Shown piece by piece: positions 1 to 7,971 of a DNA stretch of 12,553 nucleotides (position 1 is the first letter of the stretch; the number at the start of each line of letters is the position of its first letter). The translations under genes were made by a program, and so were the position numbers. The notes below the pieces were generated by a model. It saw only the letters and a list, made by a program, of their open reading frames with translations. It made no database searches and was not told the DNA's origin. The stretch is from Betaproteobacteria bacterium (GTDB taxonomy: Bacteria > Pseudomonadota > Gammaproteobacteria > Burkholderiales > Burkholderiaceae_C), in assembly GCA_009923895.1 (NCBI GenBank), contig RFSP01000029.1, forward strand, positions 1 through 12,553, read 5' to 3'.

Positions 1-96
1 ACCGACGGCGACATGGAAAGCGCGATCGACTGGCTGCGCAAGAAGGGCCTGTCGCAGGCCGCCAAGAAGTCCAGCCGCGTGGCCGCCGAAGGCCTG
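1..96 (+). CDS. tsf: Internal fragment of elongation factor Ts (EF-Ts), fused to the next gene
   Basis: The reading frame is open from base 1 and encodes about 32 residues containing GDMESAIDWLRKKGLS, AAKK and RVAAEGL. This matches EF-Ts just after its N-terminal UBA-like domain, where alphaproteobacterial homologues read roughly GDMEAAIDWLRKKGLSKAAKKSGRVAAEGL. EF-Ts is the nucleotide exchange factor for EF-Tu in translation. Only about a tenth of the protein is present, and it runs in frame into a RidA-like protein near base 94. The rest of the window looks betaproteobacterial, and betaproteobacterial EF-Ts usually reads differently here (LRVKLG type). I infer a foreign fragment joined by an assembly or library artefact, not a working gene. 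The family match is from memory but the motif is distinctive. Confidence 0.72.
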
Positions 97-426
97 CAAG
101 TCTTCGTGGCAGGGCAAATCGGTTGGAACGCCCAATGTCAGTTTGAGTCAGACGATCTGGTTCAGCAGACGCGTCAGGCGCTCAGCAACGTTTGCGCCGT
201 GCTGGCCCAGGCCGGTGCCGAGCCCACGCACATCACGCGCATGACCTGGTACGTGACCGACAAGCGTGAATACCTGCGCCGCGCACGCGAAATCGGATCG
301 GTGTTTCGTGAGCTGATTGGCTCTTACCAAATCGCCATGACAGCGGTGCAGGTCAGCGCACTCATGGAAGATCGCGCGCAAGTAGAAATCGAGGTCACGG
401 CCGTGGTGCCCCGCTCGAGCCCCTGA
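88..426 (+). CDS. RidA/YjgF/UK114-family protein, 5' end replaced
   Basis: From about base 94 the frame encodes a RidA-fold protein: QVFVAGQIGWN, then a helix with TRQALSNVCAVLAQAGA, then ITRMTWYVTD and the C-terminal VEIEVTAVV strand. RidA proteins are small trimeric enzymes; archetypal members deaminate reactive enamine/imine intermediates. The arginine that binds substrate carboxylate in archetypal RidA (E. coli Arg105, in PAR-S/T) is replaced by Met in the aligned segment YQIAMTAV, so this belongs to a non-archetypal subgroup and imine deaminase activity should not be assumed. The usual first ~20 residues are missing, being replaced by EF-Ts sequence; an ATG at base 13 opens the combined frame but lies in the foreign part. 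The gene converges on the FAH-family gene with a 61-bp gap. Family assignment is strong; substrate is unknown. Confidence 0.82.
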   Translation, partial: EGLQVFVAGQIGWNAQCQFESDDLVQQTRQALSNVCAVLAQAGAEPTHITRMTWYVTDKREYLRRAREIGSVFRELIGSYQIAMTAVQVSALMEDRAQVEIEVTAVVPRSSP

Positions 427-463
427 GGGTCGAGCCCCGCTTTCAGAGCGCTCACCACGGCCG

Positions 464-480
464 CCCCGCAGGAAGCGGGG
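464..480. terminator. Candidate bidirectional terminator hairpin between convergent genes
   Basis: A perfect 6-bp inverted repeat, CCCCGC-AGGAA-GCGGGG, sits in the 61-bp gap between the convergent RidA-like and FAH-family genes, 7 bp beyond the end of the latter. It is GC-rich and correctly placed to end both transcripts. No T-run follows on either strand, so if it terminates transcription it is not a classical intrinsic terminator; it may instead protect 3' ends. Confidence 0.4.
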
Positions 481-487
481 TGCCAGA

Positions 488-1351
488 TCACCCGTCAATC
501 AGCGCAGGATCCCAGGCGTGGACCTTTTGATGTTGCTCACCCAGGCTCTCAATGCCCAGACGCATCACATCGCCAGGTTTGAGATAGACCGGGTTGGGCT
601 TGACCCCCATGCCCACGCCCGGAGGCGTGCCCGTTGAAATCAAATCGCCTGGGTACAAGGTCATGAAGCGACTGACATAAGACACCAGTTGGGCCACGCC
701 GAAAATCATGGTTCGGGTGGACCCCTTTTGAAAGCGGTGTCCGTTGACCTCCAGCCACATCGACAAATTCTGAGGGTCGGGGACTTCGTCGGCGGTGACC
801 AGCCATGGGCCCACAGGGCCGAAGGTGTCGCAGCCCTTGCCCTTGTCCCACGTGCCGCCACGGTCCATTTGGTACTCGCGCTCAGACAAGTCATTGACCA
901 CGCAATAGCCGGCCACATGCTTCAGCGCCTGGTCTTCACTCACGTAGCGCGCGGTGGTGCCAATGACCACGCCGAGCTCCACTTCCCAATCGCTCTTGAC
1001 CGACCCCTGCGGCAGCACCACGGCATGGTCAGGGCCGACCACCGCGCTCAAGGGCTTCATAAAGATGATGGGTTCCTTGGGGATGGGCAAGTTGGACTCT
1101 TGGGCATGGTCGGCGTAGTTCAATCCGATGCAAATGAATTTACCCATCCCGCTCCAAGGCACGGCCAGCTCTGTTGGGCTCACCACCGGCAGCTGCTGGA
1201 CATCCATTGACCGCAGGGCGGCGAGTCCCGCACTGGACAACACTTGCGGCGTGATGTCGGCCATGACGGGTGACAAGTCACGCACTTGACCTTTTGCATC
1301 CAAGATGCCAGGTCGCACTTGGCCTTTCGGGCCGTGTCTGAGGAGTTTCAT
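488..1351 (-). CDS. Fumarylacetoacetate hydrolase family protein, probable 2,4-diketo-3-deoxyaldonate hydrolase
   Basis: This 287-residue protein is a full-length FAH-superfamily enzyme with a short N-terminal domain and the catalytic C-terminal fold. Visible hallmarks are GLNYADH (76-82), the divalent-metal ligands E123, E125 (in SDWEVELGVVIG) and D154 (VVNDLSER), the KGKGCDTFGPVGPW segment (170-183) and STGTPPGVG (239-247). Family members hydrolyse C-C bonds in beta-diketo acids. As last gene of a sugar-import and dehydratase/dehydrogenase operon, its likely reaction is cleavage of a 2,4-diketo-3-deoxyaldonate to pyruvate plus lactate (6-deoxyhexose substrate) or glycolate (pentose substrate), as in the known L-fucose and L-rhamnose routes. 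The ATG is preceded by AAAGG, 21 bp after the upstream stop. Exact substrate is inferred from context; related family members act on ureidoglycolate or aromatic meta-cleavage products. Confidence 0.87.
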   Translation of the reverse strand: MKLLRHGPKGQVRPGILDAKGQVRDLSPVMADITPQVLSSAGLAALRSMDVQQLPVVSPTELAVPWSGMGKFICIGLNYADHAQESNLPIPKEPIIFMKPLSAVVGPDHAVVLPQGSVKSDWEVELGVVIGTTARYVSEDQALKHVAGYCVVNDLSEREYQMDRGGTWDKGKGCDTFGPVGPWLVTADEVPDPQNLSMWLEVNGHRFQKGSTRTMIFGVAQLVSYVSRFMTLYPGDLISTGTPPGVGMGVKPNPVYLKPGDVMRLGIESLGEQHQKVHAWDPALIDG

Positions 1352-1372
1352 ACCGCTACCTTTACAAAAATA

Positions 1373-2128
1373 TCAGTTCGACCAGCCACCGTCGATGACA
1401 TGGGTGGTGCCCGTGGTGAAGGCCGATTCATCGCTGGCCAAGTACACCGCCAAAGCCGCGATTTCTTCTGTTCGCCCCAGACGGCCCATGGGTTGCCGGG
1501 CCACAAAGGCGGCTTCAACGGCTTGCAAGGTCTGTTGTGATGCTGCGGCCTGAGCAGCCATGCGATCGCGCAAAGATGGAGACTCGACCGTGCCGGGACA
1601 AATGGCGTTGCAGCGTATGCCTTGGGTGATGAAGTCGGCGGCCACTGCCTTGGTCAATCCGATCACCGCCGCCTTGGTCGTGCCGTAGATGAAGCGGTTG
1701 GGCGCGCCTTTGATGCTGCTGGCCACCGAGGCCATGTTGATGATGGATCCGCCGCCTTGCGCCAGCATGCCAGGCAGAAAGGCGCGAATCATCCGGGCCA
1801 TGGACCGCACATTGAGCTCCATGGCCATGGACCATTCTTCTTCGGTGGCATCCAAAATGGTGCCCGCGTGCACAAACCCGGCGCCGTTAAAAAGCACCTG
1901 CACGGGGCCATATTGCGCTGCCGCCGCTTGAATGGCTTGCGCATTGGTGACATCCAGGCGGGCCACCCGACATCCCGTCTCCTGCGCAAGAGACCCCAGT
2001 GCCGCTTCATTGATGTCGGTCGCAATCACTTCAGCGCCCTCGCGTGCGAAGGCGATGGCCGTCGCACGGCCAATGCCTTGCCCGGCGGCGGTGACGAGTG
2101 CTTGTTTTCCTTGCAGACGCTTTGTCAT
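1373..2128 (-). CDS. SDR oxidoreductase resembling 2-keto-3-deoxy-L-fuconate 4-dehydrogenase (DHRS6/BDH2-like)
   Basis: A 251-residue classical short-chain dehydrogenase: the nucleotide loop TAAGQGIG (13-20), acidic D38 after beta-2 (ATDIN) pointing to NAD+, NGAG (81-84), catalytic S134, Y148 and K152 (YGTTK), and an IDGGWSN end. The text is strikingly close to human DHRS6 as I recall it, including FAREGAEVIATDINE, LNVRSM, SSIKGAPNR and KAAVIGLTKAVAADF; bacterial relatives include the Xanthomonas 2-keto-3-deoxy-L-fuconate dehydrogenase. It would oxidise C4 of the dehydratase product, feeding the FAH hydrolase encoded 21 bp downstream. I chose the ATG at 2128 because GAAGGA lies 6 nt upstream and MTKRLQGK is the usual SDR beginning; the frame stays open a further 22 codons inside the preceding gene. 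The 6-deoxyhexose acid is the best substrate guess, though pentonate-derived analogues are possible. Confidence 0.86.
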   Translation of the reverse strand: MTKRLQGKQALVTAAGQGIGRATAIAFAREGAEVIATDINEAALGSLAQETGCRVARLDVTNAQAIQAAAAQYGPVQVLFNGAGFVHAGTILDATEEEWSMAMELNVRSMARMIRAFLPGMLAQGGGSIINMASVASSIKGAPNRFIYGTTKAAVIGLTKAVAADFITQGIRCNAICPGTVESPSLRDRMAAQAAASQQTLQAVEAAFVARQPMGRLGRTEEIAALAVYLASDESAFTTGTTHVIDGGWSN

Positions 2129-2138
2129 CACGTGTCCT

Positions 2139-2888
2139 TCAGCCTCGCCCCACATAGGGCATTTTGGTGGCCATGACCGTGGTGAACAAGACATTGGCGG
2201 TCAACGGCAGACGCACCATGGTCATGAAAGTTTGCACCACCGCGTCCATGTCCATGCGCGCCTCGGGCCGAATGCTCCCATCGGCTTGTCGCACCCCCGC
2301 TGCCATGGCGGCCGTCATGTCACTGGCCACATTGCCAATATCGATCTGCCCCACGGCAATGTCAAAGGCACGACCGTCCAACGACGCTGCTTTGGTCATG
2401 CCGCTGATGGCGTGTTTGGTCGCCGTATAGGCAATAGATCCCGGTCGGGGCGTGTGGGCCGATATCGACCCGTTGTTGATGATGCGTCCACCTTGCGGCG
2501 CTTGTTCTCGCATGAGCTTGAAGGCCTGCGACAAGCAATAAAACATGCCGTTTAAATTGGTGTCGACGGCTTGCCTCCACTCCGCGCCTGTCAATTCATC
2601 CGGGCTCACGGCGCGCGAGGAAATTCCTGCATTGTTGAATAACAAATCCAAGCGGCCAAACTGCCGTTTCACGCTCTCAAAGAGGGCTGCCACCTGGTCT
2701 TCCTGGCCCACATCGCACACCACGGCATGACCGCGCGTGCGGGCCTGCCCGGCACTTTGTATGGTGGCTTCCAGCGCTTGCTGGTTTCGGCCCGCGCACA
2801 CCACGGTCCAGCCTTCTTGCAGCAAAGCCAAGGCACATGCTTTTCCAATGCCACGACTTGCGCCCGTGACCAAGGCGATTCTTTCCAT
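2139..2888 (-). CDS. Classical SDR family oxidoreductase of unknown substrate in a sugar-acid operon
   Basis: A 249-residue classical SDR with TGASRGIG (8-15), NNAG (85-88) and the catalytic set S141, Y154, K158 (YTATK). R34 after beta-2 (CAGRN) replaces the usual acidic residue and suggests NADP(H). The ATG at 2888 gives MERIALVTGASRGIG directly at the first strand, lies 31 bp after the dehydratase stop, and is preceded only by a weak AGGG; an open extension of 18 codons upstream overlaps the dehydratase gene and is unlikely. The stop is 10 bp from the next SDR start, so the two are co-transcribed. The C-terminal half (GQIDIGNVASDMT and RLPLTANVLFTTVMATKMPYVGRG) differs strongly from the neighbouring SDR, so this is not a recent duplicate. 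It could be a sugar 1-dehydrogenase or act on another hydroxyl; the sequence does not say which. Confidence 0.83.
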   Translation of the reverse strand: MERIALVTGASRGIGKACALALLQEGWTVVCAGRNQQALEATIQSAGQARTRGHAVVCDVGQEDQVAALFESVKRQFGRLDLLFNNAGISSRAVSPDELTGAEWRQAVDTNLNGMFYCLSQAFKLMREQAPQGGRIINNGSISAHTPRPGSIAYTATKHAISGMTKAASLDGRAFDIAVGQIDIGNVASDMTAAMAAGVRQADGSIRPEARMDMDAVVQTFMTMVRLPLTANVLFTTVMATKMPYVGRG

Positions 2889-2919
2889 GTCAAGCAACCC
2901 TGTTGTTTGGTTGTGGCCG

Positions 2920-4656
2920 TCAGTGATTGTCTTTGGGCACAAAACTGCCGCGACGCCCTCTCAAAAAATCCAGATCAGCCCCTTCATCAGCCTGCAAGAC
3001 ATGGTCGATGTACAGCTTCCAATATCCGCTTTGTAGAGGAGGTGTGGGCGGCTTCCATTGTGCACGACGGCGTTCCAGCTCGGCGTCGTCGACGTGCAGG
3101 TGCACTTTGCGAGCCGGTACGTCCAAGGTGATGAGGTCGCCGTTTTGCACCAAGGCCAGTGGCCCACCGGCCGCAGCTTCAGGCGCTGTGTGCAAGACCA
3201 CCGTGCCGTAGGCGGTGCCACTCATGCGCGCATCGCTGATGCGCACCATGTCGGTCACCCCTTTGCGCAGCACTTTGGGTGGCAGGGGCATGTTCCCCAC
3301 CTCTGCCATGCCCGGATAGCCCTTGGGACCGCAATTCTTCAGGACCAACACGCAGGTCTCGTCAACATCCAAAGACTCGTCATCGATGCGCCGGTGAAAG
3401 TCCTCGCTGTCTTCAAAGACCACGGCCCGGCCGGTGTGCACCAGCAGTTCAGGCGTGGCAGCACTGGGTTTGATCACGGCCCCTCGTGGTGCCAGGTTGC
3501 CCCGCAGCACGGCAATACCGGCCTTTTCCTTGAACGGCTGATTCAAAGGCTTGATGACCTCGGCGTTGAAATTTTGGGCTGAGGCAATGTTGTCCGCCAC
3601 GCTGTGCCCACTCACAGTGATGTGATCCAAATGAATCAGTGAAGAAATTTCTTTCATCACCGCCGGCAAGCCTCCGGCGTAGCAAAAGTCCTCCATGAGG
3701 TATTGCCCGGAGGGTTGCAGGTTCACCAGACAAGGCATCTCGCTGCCCAGGCGCTCAAAGTCATCAATCGTCAGCGGGATGCCCAATCGACCCGCGATGG
3801 CAATGAGGTGAATCACGGCATTGGTGCTGCCGCCAATGGCCGCCAGCGTGCGTATGGCGTTCTCAAAAGCCTGACGGTTGAGCACCTTCGACAGGCATTG
3901 GTCTTCATGGACCATTTCCACAATCCGCCGCCCGGCTTGCCGTGCCAGCACATTGCGTCGCCCATCCACGGCAGGGTAGGCCGCGTTTCCGGGCAAACCC
4001 ACACCCAAAGCTTCCACCATGGACGCCATGGTGCTGGCCGTGCCCATGGTCATGCAGTGGCCGTGGCTGCGGTGCATGCAACTCTCGGCTTCCAAGAATT
4101 CCTGAAGCTTCAGGGTGCCACTGCGCACCTGTTCACTCATGCTCCACACGCCCGTGCCAGACCCCAGTTCCTGGCCTCGCCACTTGCCATTGAGCATGGG
4201 TCCGCCAGACACGCCAATGGTGGGCAGGTCCACGCTGGCCGCCCCCATGAGCAAGCTGGGTGTGGTCTTGTCGCATCCCATCAAGAGCACGACACCGTCC
4301 ATGGGGTTGCCGCGAATGCTCTCTTCCACGTCCATGCTGGCCAGGTTGCGATACAGCATGGCCGTGGGCCGCAGCATCGTCTCGCCCAGGGACATCACCG
4401 GGAACTCCAGAGGAAATCCGCCCGCTTCGTACACGCCAATCTTGACCTGCTCGGCCAAAGTGCGGAAATGCGAGTTGCAAGGCGTCATCTCGCTGAAGGT
4501 GTTGCAAATGCCAATCACGGGGCGACCGTCGAACTGGTCGTGTGGAACGCCTTTGCCCTTGACCCAGCTCCGGTACACAAACCCGTCGCGGTCTTGCCGC
4601 CCAAACCATTGTTGGCTACGGAGTTCTTCGGGCTTTTTGCGAGCTTTGCTGCTCAT
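2920..4656 (-). CDS. IlvD/Edd-family sugar-acid (aldonate) dehydratase, L-arabinonate dehydratase-like
   Basis: A 578-residue member of the IlvD/Edd iron-sulfur dehydratases, full length for the sugar-acid branch (about 575-600). Cysteines expected to hold the [2Fe-2S] cluster are C60 (MTPCNSH), C128 (MGCDKTTPS) and C201 (HGHCMTMGTAST); K129 in the CDK motif is the usual Mg-site lysine, and S479 in SDARMSGTAYG is the likely catalytic serine. NCGPKGYPGMAEVGNM (441-456) and DLDFLRGRRG near the end are typical of L-arabinonate/D-fuconate-type enzymes, not of IlvD proper. It removes water from an aldonate to give a 2-keto-3-deoxyaldonate. The gene begins 4 bp after the permease stop, with AAGGA inside the permease end, so import and dehydration are tightly coupled. 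Family is secure; substrate (L-arabinonate, L-fuconate, D-xylonate or another) cannot be fixed from sequence. Confidence 0.92.
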   Translation of the reverse strand: MSSKARKKPEELRSQQWFGRQDRDGFVYRSWVKGKGVPHDQFDGRPVIGICNTFSEMTPCNSHFRTLAEQVKIGVYEAGGFPLEFPVMSLGETMLRPTAMLYRNLASMDVEESIRGNPMDGVVLLMGCDKTTPSLLMGAASVDLPTIGVSGGPMLNGKWRGQELGSGTGVWSMSEQVRSGTLKLQEFLEAESCMHRSHGHCMTMGTASTMASMVEALGVGLPGNAAYPAVDGRRNVLARQAGRRIVEMVHEDQCLSKVLNRQAFENAIRTLAAIGGSTNAVIHLIAIAGRLGIPLTIDDFERLGSEMPCLVNLQPSGQYLMEDFCYAGGLPAVMKEISSLIHLDHITVSGHSVADNIASAQNFNAEVIKPLNQPFKEKAGIAVLRGNLAPRGAVIKPSAATPELLVHTGRAVVFEDSEDFHRRIDDESLDVDETCVLVLKNCGPKGYPGMAEVGNMPLPPKVLRKGVTDMVRISDARMSGTAYGTVVLHTAPEAAAGGPLALVQNGDLITLDVPARKVHLHVDDAELERRRAQWKPPTPPLQSGYWKLYIDHVLQADEGADLDFLRGRRGSFVPKDNH

Positions 4657-4660
4657 GCTG

Positions 4661-5530
4661 TCATTCCTTGACGGACCCTGTCATGCCCGACACATAGTGT
4701 TCAACAAAAAACGAATAGGCCACTGCCACGGGCAGCGAGCCCAACAAGGCCCCCGCCATCAGCGAGCCCCAGTGATACACATCGCCTTCCACCAGCTCGG
4801 TGACCACGCCCACGGGTACCGTCTTGACCTCTGACGACGACACAAACGTCAGCGCATAGATGAACTCGTTCCAAGACAAAGTAAAGGCAAAGATGCCCGC
4901 AGAAATCAGTCCCGGCACGGCCAAGGGCAGCACGATCTTCACCAAAATTTGCCAGCGACTGGCTCCATCGATGAGCGCGCATTCTTCCAACTCGAAAGGA
5001 ATGGTTCGGAAGTAACCCATCAACAGCCAGGTGCAAAAAGGAATCAAGAACGTGGGGTAGGTCAGGATCAGGGCCCACAGAGAATCAAACAGGCCCAACT
5101 TGAAGACGATCGCGGCCAAGGGGATGAACAAGATCGAAGGCGGCACCAGATAAGCCAAGAAGACGGCCACACCTGCTGGCTTGGCCCCCTGAAAGCGCAA
5201 TCGCTCGATGGCATAGGCGGCCAAGACCGAAGCAATCAAAGAGATCACAGTGGCAGCCACCGAGACCCAGATCGTGTTCAAGAGCCATTCCGGGTAGGCG
5301 GTGTGAAAGATCAGTTTCTCAAAATGCGCCAGTGTGGGTTTGATGATCCAAAACGGATTGCCATCGCGCGCCAGCAGTTCCTCGTTGGGCTTTAACGAGG
5401 TCACCACCATCCAATAAAACGGGAACAACAACACAAAAACAAAAATGCCCAAGGGGATGTAAGTGGTGACCCATCTCCTTGGGGTGGACTGCAAAAAGTC
5501 CATGCTCACATGGTCGTCTCTTGTACTCAC
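4661..5530 (-). CDS. CUT1 sugar ABC transporter permease, MalG-like
   Basis: A 289-residue inner-membrane permease with about six hydrophobic segments (first near residues 24-44) and the cytoplasmic EAA loop EECALIDGASRWQILVKIVLPLAVPG (182-207), which docks on the ATPase. The SLKP motif after the first membrane segment and the short N-terminus are typical of the MalG/UgpE side of carbohydrate uptake (CUT1) importers. I chose the GTG at 5530: it overlaps the stop of the preceding permease gene by four bases (GTGA), and AAGGAGG lies 6 nt upstream, the strongest ribosome binding site in the operon. An internal ATG at codon 10 is possible but has no comparable site. It forms a heterodimer with the adjacent MalF-like permease and is followed after 4 bp by the dehydratase. 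Confidence 0.93.
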   Translation of the reverse strand: MSTRDDHVSMDFLQSTPRRWVTTYIPLGIFVFVLLFPFYWMVVTSLKPNEELLARDGNPFWIIKPTLAHFEKLIFHTAYPEWLLNTIWVSVAATVISLIASVLAAYAIERLRFQGAKPAGVAVFLAYLVPPSILFIPLAAIVFKLGLFDSLWALILTYPTFLIPFCTWLLMGYFRTIPFELEECALIDGASRWQILVKIVLPLAVPGLISAGIFAFTLSWNEFIYALTFVSSSEVKTVPVGVVTELVEGDVYHWGSLMAGALLGSLPVAVAYSFFVEHYVSGMTGSVKE

Positions 5531-6432
5531 CGGTCGCCTCCTTGTTGCCAGGCGCGGCGCTGCAATCCAAAGAAGCTGAACATGATGGCGGCCAACAAAA
5601 ACGGCACCATCAGTGTGGCCAACGCGGCACCCTCGCCCAAAGCGCCTCCAGGCACCGCGCGCTGGAACGCAAGGGTGGCCATGAGGTGTGTGGCGTTCAG
5701 AGGCCCTCCGCGGGTCAGCACATAAATGAGTTGAAAGTCGGTGAAGGTGAACAACACCGAGAAGGTCATCACCACGGCGATGATGGGCGACAACAAAGGC
5801 AAGGTCACGTGGCGAAACTGCTGCCAGGGCGTGGCACCGTCCAGGGCCGAGGCCTCATAGTAGGAAGGAGAGATGGTCTGCAATCCCGCGAGCAGGGAGA
5901 TGGCCACAAAGGGCACCCCCCGCCAAACATTGGCCACGATGGTCGAAATCCGGGCGTTCCAGGGGTCACCCAGAAAGTCGATGTAGCTGTTGATCCAGCC
6001 CAGGCGCACCAGCACCCAGCTGACAACCGAAAACTGCGAGTCGTAAATCCACCAAAAGGCGATGGCTGACAAGGCGGTGGGCACAATCCAGGGCAGCAAG
6101 ACCACCGCGCGAAAAAACGATTTGAAGGGCAGGTTGCGGTTGAGCAGCAAGGCCAACCACAAGCCCAGTGCGAACTTCAACACACTGGCCACGACCGTGT
6201 AGAACAAGGTGTTGAACAGCGCCAAGCGGGTGACACTGTCACCGATGAGGAAGCTGAAGTTTTCCAGCCCCACAAACTCCCCGGCGCGACCCACCTTGGC
6301 ATCGGTAAAGCCCAGCCAGGTGCCCAAGCCCAAGGGGTAGGTCAAAAACAAGGCCAGCAAGACCACTGCGGGCAGCATGAACGTCCAGCCCAGCGCGTTT
6401 CGGTTGTTCTGAAACTTCTCCAGCAGTGTCAT
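5527..6432 (-). CDS. CUT1 sugar ABC transporter permease, MalF-like
   Basis: A 301-residue inner-membrane permease. Hydrophobic segments begin at about residues 15-35, 70-97, 108-130, 165-185, 213-240 and 270-290. The EAA loop is EASALDGATPWQQFRHVTLPLLSP (193-216), with the conserved Gly at 199. FMLPAVVLLALFLTYPL near the start and LTRGGPLNAT (239-248) are hallmarks of MalF/UgpA-type CUT1 permeases; unlike MalF of E. coli it has no large periplasmic loop. The ATG is preceded by AGGGAG and lies 126 bp downstream of the binding-protein gene. Its stop overlaps the next permease start by four bases, implying translational coupling so that the two subunits are made in equal amounts. Substrate is unknown but presumed to be the sugar or sugar acid handled by the downstream enzymes. 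Confidence 0.93.
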   Translation of the reverse strand: MTLLEKFQNNRNALGWTFMLPAVVLLALFLTYPLGLGTWLGFTDAKVGRAGEFVGLENFSFLIGDSVTRLALFNTLFYTVVASVLKFALGLWLALLLNRNLPFKSFFRAVVLLPWIVPTALSAIAFWWIYDSQFSVVSWVLVRLGWINSYIDFLGDPWNARISTIVANVWRGVPFVAISLLAGLQTISPSYYEASALDGATPWQQFRHVTLPLLSPIIAVVMTFSVLFTFTDFQLIYVLTRGGPLNATHLMATLAFQRAVPGGALGEGAALATLMVPFLLAAIMFSFFGLQRRAWQQGGDR

Positions 6433-6558
6433 GGGTCTCCCTTGAGGGTCTGTGGCCTTGAGTCAAAGGTGGCGCATCCGGTGGGCGTGGGGACTTTCGG
6501 GTCCTTCAGGATCCTTTATGTCCTCACGTCCACCGAAGAGGTGCGCGAAGCAGTCCGG
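6433..6558 (-). other. 126-bp non-coding spacer inside the transport operon
   Basis: This is the longest gap within the eight-gene operon and lies between the binding-protein stop and the first permease start. I find only weak structure: a 4-bp stem GGAC/GTCC at 6491-6504 and short direct repeats (CCTTGAG twice near 6441 and 6467). No convincing terminator or promoter is visible. Such spacers often let the binding protein be made in excess of the permeases through RNA processing or partial termination, but the sequence alone does not demonstrate that here. Confidence 0.35.
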
Positions 6559-7887
6559 TCAGACCTTGTAGTAGCGCTCGGCGCGCTTTTGTGCGCGCTC
6601 GGCAGCCTCTTTGGGCGTCTTGGAGCCGCTGGCGGCTTCAGCCACCATGTTCACCACAATGAAGTCAGCTCCGGCGCCGGCTGAGGCGTACCCCAACTTG
6701 CCCGCGTAACCGGCAGGCCGCATGTTCTTCACACCATCGCGGTAGGCCGTGTGCTTGGGATCCACAGTCCAGATGCCTGTCTTTTCGTAGGCCCGCAGAG
6801 GCTGGGCAATATAGCCACCCGCTCCGGTGAGCCAAGGATCGAACTGCTCCTGCTCCATCATGAAGCGCAAGAACTCCTTGGCTGCATTGGGGTACTTGGT
6901 GTACTTCATGATCATTTGATTGAAGAACAGGTGCGACTCCGTGGGCACGCCCACCGGTCCCACGGGGAAAGACGCGTGCTGAATGTCAGCCGCCATCTCC
7001 TTGACCTTGGGATCGTTGGAGTTCTTGGCCGCGTAATAGATGGAAATGCCATTGTTGGTGACACTGACCTGACCGTCCAAGAAGGCTTTGTTGTTGTTGG
7101 GGTCCAGCCAAGAGAGCGTGCCCGGAATGAAGGTGGAATAAAGCTCCCGGCCATACTCCAGCGCCTTGATGGTTTCGGGGCTGTCGATCACCACCTTGTT
7201 GTTCTTGTCCACCAACATGCCGCCATGCGACCAGATCAGCCAGTTGCACCACAGGCCGTCACCCGTGGCGTTGCCCAGCGCCATGCCGCCTGGCGTGCCC
7301 TTTTCCTTCAGGGCTTTGAACATGGCCAAAAAGCCGTTGGTGTCTTTGGGGAAGGCGTCAAACCCGGCCGCTTTCACCTGGCTTTGGCGGTACACCATGT
7401 AAGAGCCCGCGGCACCCAGGGCCAGGCCAATCCACTTCTTTCCATCGGGGCGCAGATAGGCCTCGCAGGCCGGATACCAACCGCCATATTTCTTGCCCAA
7501 ATATTCGGCCAAGTCGGTCACGTCCAGCAGCTTCTCAGGATACAGATTGGCATCGTCGTTGGTGGACAAGATGATGTCGGGTCCTGCACCGGTGTTGGCG
7601 GCCACGGCGGCTTTGGGGCGGACGTCTTCCCAGCCCTCGTTGTCCACGCGCACTTCGACGCCCGTTTTTTCGGTGAACTTCTTGACGTTGGCCATGTAGG
7701 CATCGATGTCGCCCTGGACGAATCGACTCCAGCGCAAGACGCGCAACTTGGCGCCCTTCTCGGGTTTGAAACTCAAACTGGATTGCGCGTGGACGGCAGG
7801 GGCCCACAACACCGAGCTGCCCAAGGCACTGCTCGCGGCAAGGCCCGCAGACCCTTCCAAAAATCGGCGACGATTGAATTCATTCAT
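6559..7887 (-). CDS. Periplasmic sugar-binding protein of CUT1 ABC transporter, Tat-exported
   Basis: A 442-residue extracellular solute-binding protein (family 1 type). The N-terminus carries a twin-arginine signal, NRRRFLEG (5-12), then a hydrophobic stretch and a likely cleavage after AVHA (34), so it is folded and perhaps cofactor-checked before export by Tat. Recognisable features are ILSTNDDANLYPEKLLDVTDLAEYL, the GSYMVYRQSQVKAAGFDAFP hinge region, and FLDGQVSVTNNG (about 268-280), typical of CUT1 binding proteins. It captures the substrate in the periplasm and delivers it to the two permeases. The ATG at 7887 is nine nt after GGAG. A closer ATG at 7894 opens only a four-codon frame. 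No lipobox cysteine is present, so it is a soluble periplasmic protein. Ligand identity is not deducible. Confidence 0.93.
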   Translation of the reverse strand: MNEFNRRRFLEGSAGLAASSALGSSVLWAPAVHAQSSLSFKPEKGAKLRVLRWSRFVQGDIDAYMANVKKFTEKTGVEVRVDNEGWEDVRPKAAVAANTGAGPDIILSTNDDANLYPEKLLDVTDLAEYLGKKYGGWYPACEAYLRPDGKKWIGLALGAAGSYMVYRQSQVKAAGFDAFPKDTNGFLAMFKALKEKGTPGGMALGNATGDGLWCNWLIWSHGGMLVDKNNKVVIDSPETIKALEYGRELYSTFIPGTLSWLDPNNNKAFLDGQVSVTNNGISIYYAAKNSNDPKVKEMAADIQHASFPVGPVGVPTESHLFFNQMIMKYTKYPNAAKEFLRFMMEQEQFDPWLTGAGGYIAQPLRAYEKTGIWTVDPKHTAYRDGVKNMRPAGYAGKLGYASAGAGADFIVVNMVAEAASGSKTPKEAAERAQKRAERYYKV

Positions 7888-7971
7888 TTGTCATGTCTCC
7901 TCAGTGGTCAGAATGAATGTGCCTGGTGCGGCACGGGTGGGGAACGTGAACTTCGGGGTGCTCGCAACGGG

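Noticed and set aside
3703..4671. Plus-strand open frame of 322 codons opposite the dehydratase
   Set aside because: The minus strand carries a motif-complete IlvD/Edd dehydratase; the antisense product is His/Ala/Gln-rich with no recognisable domain.
6491..6504. GGAC/GTCC hairpin between binding protein and permease genes
   Set aside because: The stem is only 4 bp with a 6-nt loop and no T-run; too weak to call a terminator or attenuator.
7880..7894. Mini-ORF of four codons (MTNE) before the binding-protein start, possible leader peptide
   Set aside because: Its ATG is only two nt from the GGAG ribosome site, too close for good initiation, whereas the real start is nine nt away; probably accidental.
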